Below, piece by piece: positions 30,154-39,607 of a stretch of DNA of 60,927 bases. Under the pieces are notes generated by a model that was not told the DNA's origin, made no database searches, and was given only the letters and a program-made list of their open reading frames with translations. The stretch's first letter is position 1; each line of letters opens with the position of its first letter. This DNA comes from CAYUST01 sp041908765 (GTDB lineage: Bacteria; Patescibacteriota; Gracilibacteria; Absconditabacterales; Absconditicoccaceae): NCBI GenBank assembly GCA_041908765.1, contig JAYREU010000064.1:1-60927 (forward strand), read 5' to 3'. Made by a program: the position numbers and the translations under genes.

Positions 30154-31127
30154 TGAAAAAATGGCTCTTGCGTATCTGATTTTCATTCTTGTGTATCAGT
30201 ACACCACTACTGAGTTTTGCTGGCAACTTCAATACCGTACTCACTGAGACCGTAAACACCAATAATGAACTTAATTTTTTCGATAGAATTGAAAAGTATA
30301 CCTTATCACCTGGTGCAGAAGGAATCAGAGACTTTATCGGGTATGTTATGATCAAGGTGCTCATTCCTGTAGTAGTATGGGGTGGTATTTTTTTAGCAAT
30401 CATCGGTTTCTACAAGTTACTCACTACCGATGACGAAAAAGAACAAAAGAAATGATACAATTATATTACCCGAGGCATTGTGGGTATTATGATCATGCTC
30501 TCAGCTGGCTATGTAGTCAATCAACTGGTAGGAAGTACGTGAGAGCAAGGCATCTTGGGTGGATTAGGCAAAGCTCCTTCGGGCGCAATGCTCGCAGCTG
30601 ATGTCTATGTCAAAATTCTTTTTCCTTTTCTCAAGATGTTTATTTTCTTTGTCTTGGGTATCTTGTTTATTATTGCTATCATCAACGCATACAAATATCT
30701 TTTCAATCCAGACAAAGGCGTCCAAGGAAAAAGTCTCAGTATTCTCATTTACACGGTAATGGGATGTTTGGTAATCATCCTCGCAAAATCAATTGTTGAA
30801 CTCGTCTATGGTCCCTACGCAGATGTAGTGAACAACAGCGTCGTTGCGTGAGGCAGCGACCTAGGTGGTATTGGAAAAGGTGTCCTCAATGATCCCAAAA
30901 CACAACTTGCAGCACAAGGTGGAGTCTATACGGTGATCAATTGGATACTAGGACTTACCACCCTCATCGTCGTGATCATTATTATCATGCAAGGATACTC
31001 ACTGCTGACTAATCCCACTGACGAAGATCAAATCAAAAAAATCAAAGCCAACATGGGCTATATTTTCATCGGTATCCTCATCATCGGCGCCGGATACTTG
31101 ATTACGAATTTCGTGATTGTGACGTAG
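30153..31127 (+). CDS. Three tandem VirB2-like two-helix modules in one protein
   Basis: 324 residues, ATG 30153 overlapping the TAA of virB4, to TAG 31125-31127; four TGA glycines. A Sec signal ends at about residue 23 (LLSFAG). Then three copies of a two-helix unit follow, about residues 65-125, 150-215 and 260-324: each has a long hydrophobic helix, a short polar turn with Asp/Lys (TTDDEKEQ, NPDKGVQG, NPTDEDQIKK) and a second helix. That is the VirB2/TrbC pilin layout, normally one unit per protein. With VirB4 directly upstream it is probably a membrane or pilus component; fused units would bring three subunits together. Assignment rests on architecture. Confidence 0.7.
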
Positions 31128-31395
31128 ATTTTCTCACTTCCAATCCTCTCTTTCTTCCTTTCATAGAGAGTCTCGCTTTACAACACTCGTCAAATCACTA
31201 TCAATACCCGTGTCAGGTACTGAAAGTAATCTTGCTAGACAAGATGACCAGAAGCAATTCTCATCTACGGATTTCAGTGTGTACATCTCGCCATCATTTC
31301 ATGCGTTTAGACATGCACAGGCTTTTTGCTTGTAGTAAACCTCTTTCCTTTGCTAGCGTGTGCTTTCGAGGGGAAGAACAATCAAGTCATGTCTC

Positions 31396-31503
31396 GAAAC
31401 GACCGCCAGTATCTCAAATTGAAACGTAACGTGAACAACAGGAACGTGAATACGAACAACAATCCGAACAACAAATGCGGTCTCTTCCTCGTCCAAAAAC
31501 ACA
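31396..31503 (+). repeat. DGR template repeat (TR)
   Basis: 108 bp upstream of the reverse transcriptase, rich in AAC and AAT codon-like triplets. It matches the end of the 33206-34195 gene (33211-33318, opposite strand) without gaps. All 14 differences lie at template adenines (A to G nine times, A to C three times, A to T twice). The last 25 bases before the final ACA (31476-31500, TGCGGTCTC...CAAAAAC) are identical and would serve as the initiation site of mutagenic homing. The stretch 31128-31395 before it holds no gene I can support. Confidence 0.93.
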
Positions 31504-31514
31504 GCATGGTGGTC

Positions 31515-31553
31515 AAAAAACTGAACGACAAGTCTGATCGTTCAGTTTTTTTT
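31515..31553 (+). terminator. Terminator-like hairpin between TR and reverse transcriptase
   Basis: AAAACTGAACGA and TCGTTCAGTTTT form a 12-bp stem with a 9-base loop, followed by eight or more T. It begins 12 bases after the TR and ends 17 bases before the RT start, so it could release a short TR-RNA and limit RT expression. Confidence 0.8.
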
Positions 31554-31569
31554 ATAGACTACAGTCATT

Positions 31570-32796
31570 ATGGAACTCCTGCAAGATCTCGTAGAAGCAC
31601 TATTTCGTGCATGGTACACACTGAGAAACAGTAAATCAAGTACGAGTATCAGTGCATTTGATCTCCATCACGAACGTGAATTGATTCAACTCGCTAAAGA
31701 AATACAATCACAAACCTACTCTCCCAGTGCCTACCGCTGTTTCATTATTCGTGATCCTGTATGTAGAGAAATTTTCGCTGCGCGTGTACGTGACCGTATC
31801 GTGCATCATCTGCTCCATGCTATCATCAATCCTTTTTTCGAGCATGCCTTCATCCATGACAGCTATGCGTGTAGAATAGGCAAAGGCACGCACTTTAGCA
31901 TCAAGCGCTTGCAACATCATATGCGTGCCTGCTCACAGAACTATACTACCGATTGTTTCATCCTCAAGCTCGATATCCAGTGATTTTTCATGGCAATAGA
32001 CAAAACTATTTTGCGAAGCGTGATCACCAAACAGCTCACCAAACATAGGCCGCATCGACACCAACAGGCACCGTTTCTGACACGAGAATACTGACTACAA
32101 CTTCTGCATACCATTCTCTTTTTTGATCCAACACAGCATTTCACTCGTATCTGAGATATCACTGATCGAGATGATCTCCCTCCAGATAAATCTCTCTTCC
32201 ACAGCCCACCATGAGTGTGATTACCTCTGGGAAATCTCACGAGTCAGTTGTTTGCGAATATCTATCTGCATCAGATGGATTTGTTTGTCAAACATACCCT
32301 AAAAATACAACATTATGGTAGGTATATGGACGATTTTTATCTGATAGATCGCGACAAAAGCCGTCTACAAGAGTGTCTGCTTACACTCAAGCAGTTTCTT
32401 CGTGAGCAGCTACATCTTACGTTACATCCCAAGAAAATATACCTCCAGCACTACACCAAATGAGTACAATTCTGTGGGGCTGTCATCAAACCCTATCGTA
32501 TGTATGTAAAGAAAAAGACGTTGTGACGTTTTCGACAGAAGATCAGGAGGCTAACTCCCGAAGATGTGACCTCATATGGGCAATTAAAAGGCGTGATCGG
32601 TACGATCAACTCCTATCTAGGCATCTGTCTGCACGTGGATGCATACAAGATCAGAAAGAAAATAGTCGACTGACTTCCTGCCTTTCTGAGCAACAAGATC
32701 ATACCCAAACGTCACTATACCAAAGTAGTCCCGAGAACCAGAAAACTACGCTCTGCTGAACTCAAAAAATGGAAAGACTTCATTCGTTTACTCTAG
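31570..32796 (+). CDS. DGR reverse transcriptase
   Basis: 408 residues, ATG 31570 to TAG 32794-32796, eight TGA glycines. Early segment REIFAARVRDRIVHHLL, then DSYACRIGKGTH, LKLDIQGFF, LPLGNLTSQLFANIYL (218 onward) and the catalytic YMDD at 252-255 within HYGRYMDDFYLID. The RDRIVHH and LPLGNLTSQ motifs are those of DGR/group II-like RTs. It copies the TR-RNA into cDNA with errors at adenines, which replaces the variable repeat of the target gene. It is followed after 24 bases by an Avd-like gene. Confidence 0.95.
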
Positions 32797-32820
32797 TTTT
32801 ATCTTTTCTCCAATATATCT

Positions 32821-33171
32821 ATGCTCTACACTGATCTTCCTGTATACAAAGAGTGTTACAAGCTTCTCCTGAGTATTAGTCGTTTGTTGAAACAAGTACC
32901 CAGACAGTGGAAACATACGATCTGAGACGAGCTATTCAAGGAAGCAAGTCAGTTGGTGATGCTTCTCTTCAAGGCAAATACAGAACGCGATATGAGAGTA
33001 CGCTATCTGCATGCTGCGAGAGAGAAATCAGAATTGTTGCATCTGTACCTCAGGCTCCTCAGAGATGTCCATGCGATCCCATTAGCTGATTTTGCAGCGC
33101 TCCAAATTCCTCTGGTATCCATCGGCAAACAACTCACCTGACGAGTACAAGCTACGGAGAAAAAGGGATAA
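32821..33171 (+). CDS. avd: DGR accessory protein (Avd-like four-helix bundle)
   Basis: 116 residues, ATG to TAA, two TGA glycines. All-helical and basic: LPVYKECYKLLLSISRLL, QWKHTIGDELFKEA and SELLHLYLRLLRDV correspond to the helices of the Avd/S23 four-helix-bundle family that forms a ring binding the DGR RT and TR-RNA. Position next to the RT supports the call. It converges on the target gene with 34 bases between the stop codons. Confidence 0.85.
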
Positions 33172-33205
33172 AGTGATGAAGAGACAAAGAGGTCGTCGCC
33201 ATTCA

Positions 33206-34195
33206 TTACATGCGTTTTTGGACGAGGAAGAGACCGCATCCGCTGTTCGGATCGTTGTTCGTATTCACGATCCTGTGGTTCACGTCACGTGTCAACGTGA
33301 GAAACTGGCGGTCGCTCCATTTCTTATCCTTCATCCACATACCTTCAAAAAGGTCTGGATTTATCATCTGTACCAGATACAGCTCATCATTACTCGTTTT
33401 CACGTCAGCAAAATTTGCTCTGATCCACGCACGAAGTACTTTCAGTTGTTCATTGGAGCATAGCTCTCGCTCACCGAAGGTGCTCCCATATGCATCGATA
33501 TCTCTTTTCTCGACTTTTTTCGTTCATGATTTTTTATTTTGATGATCATCTCGTGATCGATTAGATTGGAGTTTGTCTCCAAACACATCTTGGAGCGCTT
33601 TTTCTTGTACTGCTTTGCTTGCTGTCTTCAGACCGATCTCTGGGATGGACACCCCTTCTACATCTTCTTGGATCTTGCCTGCTTTTCTGAGCTCTTCCAA
33701 TCTATGCGCTCGCTTCACGATCTTTTCTGCATGTTCTTTATCATGGAATTTTGCATAGTCTACCATAGCAGTTCTGTAAGTAGCTTGCGGTGATTCTGGG
33801 TTGAGTTTTTGCTTGAGGTCATTGATTTTGGCTTCTTGTTCTGCAGCATAGATTTCACGGTTTTGGAGTTGTTGTTTTATACTTTCTGTACCTTCATTAT
33901 GTTTGGTCAACTCTGCTTCAAGTTCATCTATTTTTTTGAGATCTTTATTAAATTGATTCCATTGTGCTTTGAGCTCAGTATAGACAGGATAGCGTGTTTT
34001 CAACGCTTCGTATGCGACATATGATTTTTTGGTTAGCATCGATGCGAGATCTGTATCTCATTTTGCTTGATACTTTGCTGCATCCGCTCTGAGTTCTTCG
34101 ATCTCAGCTACTGCAGACTGGAGCTCAGTATCACTGAGTTTTTCGTTCAATTTGATCTCATCTGCATACCCTGCAGGGAGTGATGATGGTTTCAT
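33206..34195 (-). CDS. DGR target protein with variable C-terminus
   Basis: 329 residues, ATG 34195 to TAA 33206-33208, two TGA glycines. Residues 1-205 are helical and look like coiled coil (repeated Glu, Lys, Leu, Gln). A basic linker leads to a C-terminal domain of about 105 residues, whose last 36 codons are the variable repeat and end in SGCGLFLVQKRM. Most DGR targets end in a C-type-lectin fold; the GLFLVQ end is compatible, but the fold cannot be judged by eye. Neither a signal peptide nor a membrane helix is visible, so how it reaches a ligand is unclear. Its promoter is at 34229-34256. Confidence 0.88.
33211..33318 (-). repeat. DGR variable repeat (VR)
   Basis: Minus-strand copy of the TR in frame at the end of the target gene. 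Changed codons (TR to VR) include AAC-AGC, TAT-TTT, AAA-ACG, AAA-ACA, AAC-GAC, AAC-CAC, AAC-ATC, AAT-GAT, AAC-AGC and AAA-GGA: Asn, Lys and Tyr positions became Ser, Phe, Thr, Asp, His, Ile and Gly. The 25 bases at 33214-33238 are unchanged. Confidence 0.93.
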
Positions 34196-34228
34196 GCGTT
34201 TGGACACAAAAATAAAGATGTGTATTCA

Positions 34229-34256
34229 AGTATAGGGAAGAAAGTTGAAAAAGCAA
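34229..34256 (-). promoter_or_regulatory. Promoter for the DGR target gene
   Basis: Minus-strand TTGCTT (plus 34251-34256), 16 bases, TATACT (plus 34229-34234), about 33 bases before the ATG. Confidence 0.6.
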
Positions 34257-34619
34257 ATTTTAGAGGGTATACACACCTTCTGTTAGACTTACTGGGGTAT
34301 TGTTTTTTAGGAGACTACTATTCCTATAGTGAAAACTCATTTTGTGCACCTAGGACATTATATGTCATTTTAACTTGCAATAATCAAAGAAAGTATACTA
34401 CTTTTTTAGATTTCATTCGAAAAAAGGTATGGTTATTTCTAGAATTACCACCAACAGTCTCCACCAAGAGCCTTTCTCAAAGCAAAGCAGGAACTTTACT
34501 ATTGGCTACATAAAACTTGCATTTTTGATATTTTTGTATAATATATTGATATATTATAAAATTATTGAATATTTTTATAATATAAGGAGTTTTATTCTTT
34601 ATTTCCTCGACTTTTGCAG
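34257..34619. other. AT-rich stretch without a supported gene
   Basis: No frame on either strand shows coding character under table 25. The last 110 bases are very AT-rich with several TATAAT/TATATT-like boxes and a TTGCAT at about 34518, probably the control region of the ATPase gene that follows. Confidence 0.5.
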
Positions 34620-35774
34620 ATGCAACCAAGAATTTATGGGCATCTACTCCAACAAGCATTAGGTGATAAACGTATTGTTATGCTCCTATGAGCTAGACAG
34701 ACAGGCAAAACCACGCTTTTGAGATACTTTCAACAACAACACCCTGAGCTACTCAGTACATTTTTGAGTATGGAAGATCCCCTCATTAGGGAAACATGTA
34801 ATCATCATCCCTATGAAGTATTTTCACTCATCAAACATCCACGCACAGCCAAACAACTACTCTTCATTGATGAAGTACAGCTGTTGGATAATCCAAGCAA
34901 CTTTTTGAAATTACTCTACGATACCTATCAAGATACGCTCAAAATATACGTCACGGGAAGCTCATCTTTTTATCTCGATAAAAAATATCAAGATAGCCTT
35001 GCGGGGAGAAAAACTATTTTCACTATTCGTACCCTAACTTTCACTGAGTACTGTCGTTTTAGGGAGAAACACTTACAAGAGGACGACCTGCTCTATGAAT
35101 GGGAGCAGTATGTTCGCTTCGGAGGTTTTCCTGGACTAGTTGGTATACAAGATGAGCAACTCAAAAAACAATGGCTACAGGATTATCTTTTCTCACTCGT
35201 GCAAAAAGATGTATATGAGACTAAAATAGAACATGAAACCAAATTCTTTGATCTCATGAAAATACTCGCTTCACAAACAGGAGCTTTGGTCAACGTACAC
35301 GAGATTGCAAACACACTCCACCTTGCTTCACAAACGGTAGAAAAATATATTCGAGTACTCCAAAAATGATTTCATTGTGCACTCATCTCTCCCTTCTCTA
35401 CTAATATTAGATCAGAGCTCACCAAAATGCGCAAAATATATCGATATGACCTAGGGCTACGTAATGTATTACTCAATAATTTTTCACTGTTAGAGGAAAG
35501 ACAAGACAAAGGGGCTATCGTAGAAAACATCTTCTTCAGAGAAAAACTCTTCACACATCCTCTAGAAGGGATTCAATTTCGAAGAACCGCAGCGGGACAA
35601 GAAGTTGATTTTGTTGTCGAAAGAGAACAAGCCTATGAGATCAAGTATCAAGAGGACAAACGTTATAAACCTATCAAAAGCTTTGTAACCAAATACCCTG
35701 AAATCCCATTACAAATGGTGAGCTATGCCGATATACGTACACAAACTATGACGCACACCTATTCTTTATCTTAA
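34620..35774 (+). CDS. AAA_14/DUF4143 family ATPase
   Basis: 384 residues, ATG 34620 to TAA, two TGA glycines. Walker A GARQTGKT at 24-31 (first Gly is TGA 34689-34691), Walker B LLFIDEVQ with Asp84-Glu85, sensor-like TGSSSF near 120, then LAGRKTIF and LTFTEYCRF. The C-terminal half has the DUF4143 features, including GAIVENIFF and an EVDFVV restriction-like strand. This widespread group has no settled function; a link to mobile elements or defence is only a guess. It lies in an AT-rich setting between the DGR and murC. Confidence 0.85.
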
Positions 35775-35782
35775 GTTATCTC

Positions 35783-37171
35783 ATGTCCAACATCGTTCTT
35801 GTCTGAGCGGCTGGCTCTGGCGTAAGTGCATTGGCACAACTCCTCGTCGAGCTCGGCTATACCAATATTGTCGGTATCGACCCGTATGCACATACGGTAG
35901 CTGATCAGGCTTGGTATGCACACATCAAACGATACACCGAAATGGGCGTCTACCCGCTCCAATCTACCGATACCGTCATCTATTCTGCTGCGCGAAAAGA
36001 GGCTCCAGAAGTGCTTCAAGCAAGTCAGCAAGTCTATGACAACAACAAAAGAGTCTCTATTCCTCGACTCTATTTTCAGTTTGTGGGAGAACTTTCCAAA
36101 TATCTCACAACGATTGCTATCACGGGGACACACGGCAAAAGCACGACCACTGCGCTCACCGCACAACTCATGCAAACACATCATCCCAAGACAGCATGCG
36201 TCCTGCTCGGTGCCTGACTCACCAAACGAAATGGTAATAACTATCGAGTGAATCCAGCGTATACACAACATCTTCGTGACATCATCAACCATATCATCGA
36301 TCCTCGCGCGCCTGGTGTAGAAGACACAATGAAATCTGCGTATCTGATCGTCGAAGCGGATGAGTTCAACAAACACTTCTTGTATCTCGATCCTGACTAT
36401 GCATGTATCACCAATGCTGATCGAGATCACGCAGATATCTATCCGACACGCGAAGACTATCTCAATACGATGCGTTTATTCCTCAGCAAAGTACGTCATC
36501 AAGCATGGATTCCCTTGGGAGCCAAAGGGCAAACAGAGCTACAAGACACTCCCCATCTCTTGGCCATTGCTGTACAAGAAATTCCCTACCAACATATGCT
36601 TGCTGGCCACAACGAATCCAACGGCTCGCTCGCACTCGCCGTCACCATCGCCACACTCATGGCGGACAACATACCACTCCCTGATCTACAGGCGACACTC
36701 CTCGACTGTACCGGCATCAGCAGAAGAGCTGAATATCTTGGGGTCAGCAAGACATGAGCCAAAGTCTTCAGCGACTATGGCCACCACCCTGCAGAAATAA
36801 AAAGCACCTACGCCTCGTTTCAAAAACAATATCCTGAGAAAAATATCTTCGTGATTTTTCAACCACATCAAGCACAAAGGACGGTGACGTTCTGGGACGA
36901 GTTTATTGCTACGCTAGCAGACATAAAGTATGGCATCATCTATGATATCTATGCAGCCAGAGAAACCTTCCCAATGCATCTCCCTGATGGTACAGATATT
37001 ACCTCTCCTACGCATCTGTGAGAAACCCTTGCATCACTTACGCATAAACAATACGCAACCGACCGATCACAAGTAGATACATTCCTCGCTAGTGCACAGC
37101 AAGATGATCTCATCCTCCTCTTCAGCGCCGGGAATGCGGATGGACTTTTGCGTGCTTGGGTAAGGGAGTAA
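35783..37171 (+). CDS. murC: UDP-N-acetylmuramate-L-alanine ligase
   Basis: 462 residues, ATG 35783 to TAA 37169-37171, four TGA glycines. N-terminal GAAGSGVSALA motif (residue 8 is a TGA glycine), P-loop GTHGKSTTT at 115-123, EADEFNKHF near 194, ITNADRDH near 212, and DYGHHPAEI in the C-terminal domain. The set matches MurC of the Mur ligase family, which adds the first amino acid of the peptidoglycan stem in the cytoplasm. No other mur genes are near. It starts 8 bases after the ATPase gene. Confidence 0.9.
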
Positions 37172-37185
37172 GATTGAAAACAAGG

Positions 37186-37272
37186 TATCCCGAAGCACAA
37201 GGCTAACAAACGGATGCTCCCCCTTTTAGAAAGGGGGAAAGCACCGCAGTTTGCGGTGCTGGGGGATTATTA
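37186..37272. repeat. Palindromic repeat inserted at a second repeat
   Basis: GTATCCCGAAGCACAAGGCT (37186-37205) breaks off. A palindromic-family copy follows at 37217-37272 (CTCCCCCTTTTAGAAAGGGGG, inner GCACCGC/GCGGTGC hairpin, GGGGGATTATT). Confidence 0.7.
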
Positions 37273-37298
37273 TATAACAGAAGACTCAAAACCAACGT

Positions 37299-37420
37299 AT
37301 CCCGAAGCACAAGGCTTCGGGATAATTATATCAATCATTCAAATTTCTAAAGAAGGCAATTATAAAAATAATGAATCCCAATGCCCAAGGGCACTGGGAT
37401 AATTATCCAAACCAAAAAAC
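37299..37420. repeat. ATCCC...GGGATAATTAT hairpin repeats
   Basis: Two units: TATCCCGAAGCACAAGGCTT followed by CGGGATAATTAT (about 37301-37330), and AATCCCAATGCCCAAGGGC followed by ACTGGGATAATTAT (about 37373-37406). A further hairpin AAAAAACGTTACTGACGTAC-GTTTTTT follows. They end murC transcription or are mobile repeats. No gene is supported in 37172-37625. Confidence 0.6.
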
Positions 37421-37562
37421 GTTACTGACGTACGTTTTTTGGATGGATAAATAAAACTGAATCACCATGACCTAGGTCTGGATTATTCAGTAATGTTGGC
37501 CGGTTTAGGTTTTGGAACTTTTGAACCTGTGAAAAAGTTTCAATTACCTAAAGCGGTTCAAC

Positions 37563-37592
37563 AAAAAACTGCATCGGATACACCGATGCAGT
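37563..37592 (-). terminator. Terminator for the 37626-38309 gene
   Basis: Minus strand: ACTGCATCGG-TGTAT-CCGATGCAGT followed by T6, 34 bases after the stop codon. Confidence 0.85.
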
Positions 37593-37625
37593 CTGTAAAT
37601 GCGAATAATATGGGAATAATATAAC

Positions 37626-38309
37626 TTATGCGGACATTGCTTCAGCAGGAATACGAACACTAAATGCTTGAACTCCTTGTAATGCAATGGTTGCTAATAC
37701 CGCTGGAAACTCTCGTTTCTCTAAATCATCCTTGAATTCACCGTAATCAGCACTGATGCGCTTACGAGTGAAATCAATGACTTGATCATACAAGCGCTGA
37801 TCAGTTATCAGTCCCTCAGTGCCAAAGACCTTTTCTAGGCTACCGCCAAATTCCTTGTTGAGTTGTTGACGGATCTTCATAGTATAAAAATCACAAATTA
37901 AGTCTGATAGGAGAACATGTTTCCATGATTCTACCGGAAGGTATTGTCGATTTTTATACAGTAAATACAGTGTCCTATAAGCACTGGGGAGCCTTTCTCC
38001 AGTACTGAAGTCTGTTTGTAATACAACTCCAATTGCAGGGAAAAGATTTTTATAGAAGAAATCTCTAGTGAAGAGCTCTGTTTTTGCAAAAATCTTATTC
38101 ATTTGTTTTACCAATTCATTCTTGTCAGGTTGAAACTGATAAAACTTTGGATTAAAGCTCTTTGCAAAAAAGATGTTCATTTCAATAGCAGCTGCAGTCC
38201 AGTTGCCTTTGCGAATTGCCTCGCATACGCGATCTTTTACCTTGTAGGCGTTTTGACAAAGAATGTCTTGCAGTGAGTCATCTGTTGAAGAATTTTTTTG
38301 TCCGTTCAT
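37626..38309 (-). CDS. Hypothetical helical protein
   Basis: 227 residues, ATG to TAA, no TGA among its glycines. The sequence looks all-helical, rich in Phe, Tyr, Lys and Asp, with no signal or membrane helix. Family not recognised. The leader just before its ATG resembles that of the 60341-60763 gene. It lies downstream of sufS on the same strand, with its own terminator. Confidence 0.65.
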   Translation of the reverse strand: MNGQKNSSTDDSLQDILCQNAYKVKDRVCEAIRKGNWTAAAIEMNIFFAKSFNPKFYQFQPDKNELVKQMNKIFAKTELFTRDFFYKNLFPAIGVVLQTDFSTGERLPSAYRTLYLLYKNRQYLPVESWKHVLLSDLICDFYTMKIRQQLNKEFGGSLEKVFGTEGLITDQRLYDQVIDFTRKRISADYGEFKDDLEKREFPAVLATIALQGVQAFSVRIPAEAMSA

Positions 38310-38369
38310 AAATTTAAAATTTTTTAGTTGATTAGTTAATGATGTCGTTTGCTGGGTTACCCTACTGAT

Positions 38370-39596
38370 TTAAGAGGATTTTGCAAGCGTTTGTTCCAAA
38401 AAATTGAAAAATACATATAAATCATTGACATCTGTATATACTCCAAAGCTAATTCTACACGTTCAGGTGAGGTGCAAAGCAGTATGGAGTGGCTGTGCGC
38501 AGTGTGTACCTGCTCTGAGGGAAATATTGTGGAGCGAGGCTGTCTGGGCTAAACGCTGTCGCCCCTCACAGGCAAAGGAGAACACACCAATACGTTCTTT
38601 GGCGGTTTTTTGTCCCAGTAAACGCACGAGTCCTTGGCGTTCCCATGTAGTGAAATGCTCCAAAGCAAACTCAATCAGGGGTTGTTCTTGGGCAGCAAGT
38701 GCAGTATACCCACCCTGCTCAGCGATCCACTCTAACGCTTTGCCCAAGCTCCCCACCGCAAGCACATTTGGGGTGCCAGGTTCAAACTTATCTGGCGCAT
38801 CTAGTAACGTATATCCTGATTTGGTGACCTCACTAATCGCTCCTCCACCGACAAACAATGGCTCTATGCTCGCCAAAAGTTCTTTCTTGGCTCGTAAAAA
38901 GCCTACGCCATTGAGCGCATAACACTTGTGACCAGTTGCTCGAACCATATCTGCATCCCATGCCTGTACGTCGATCGGGAGATGGGGAAAATGCTGTGAG
39001 GCGTCTACGAGAAGGAGGCAATCCGGCGGCAGATGTGAACGAAGTCCTGCGAGATCCAAAACGGTTCACGTGACATTGGAGACCGCACTGACCACCACGG
39101 CCGCCGGTTTCACCTCCTTCAATTCCTCCCATCACGAAACAAAGATATTCCCTTCCGCATCTACCGGTAACCAATGCAAATTGAGTTGATGTGTCTGCTG
39201 AGCACGCAACCATGGCAACAACGTACTATGGTGTTCTACTACACTGAGAGCGATAGTAGCTCCAGGAGCAATGCGCCCACTGCGCAGTAAGCCTTCTACA
39301 GCCATATTGCTCGCATGAGTACTACTCGTGCAAAAAATAACTTCCTCATCGTGAGGTGCATTGATATGGGTGGCTAGTTGTTGTCTGACAGATCGGTATA
39401 GTGCTTCTGAAGCAAGTGCAGCAGTATATTGTCCTCTATGAATGGTCGCATAGTCACGTTCGAGATAGTCACGACACCGATCAATAACTACCGAAGGTTT
39501 GTGAGATGTTGCAGCACTATCCAAATAGATCACATCAGGATGATGGGTGAAATAGGGAAAATCTGCCTTAGAAAAGTGCATCACGTGGCTATGCAC
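38370..39596 (-). CDS. sufS: Cysteine desulfurase, SufS type
   Basis: 408 residues, ATG 39596 (ATG 39581 possible) to TAA 38370-38372, two TGA glycines; the second joins the last 30 residues (RISFGVYTD), a normal SufS ending lost under the standard code. PLP site: ATGHKCYALNGVG with the Schiff-base lysine; VDASQHFPHLPIDV binds the cofactor ring; catalytic Cys in RAGTHCAQP. It removes sulfur from cysteine for Fe-S clusters or tRNA thiolation. No other suf gene is present, so its partner is unknown. It is 11 bases after secF. Confidence 0.92.
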
Positions 39597-39607
39597 AAAT
39601 AAAGGTG

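Noticed and set aside
31232..31429. 65-codon plus-strand frame upstream of and into the TR
   Set aside because: Poor start, no recognisable features; DGR template regions are usually non-coding.
34477..34659. 60-codon minus-strand frame continuing through a TGA
   Set aside because: Very AT-rich, overlaps the start of the AAA_14 gene, and has no protein-like features.
35771..36430. 219-codon open frame on the minus strand opposite murC
   Set aside because: murC on the plus strand has clear Mur ligase motifs; the opposite frame has no family character and is a shadow.
37493..37624. 43-codon plus-strand frame in the gap after murC
   Set aside because: Overlaps the terminator stem of the convergent 37626 gene; no start signal or family evidence.
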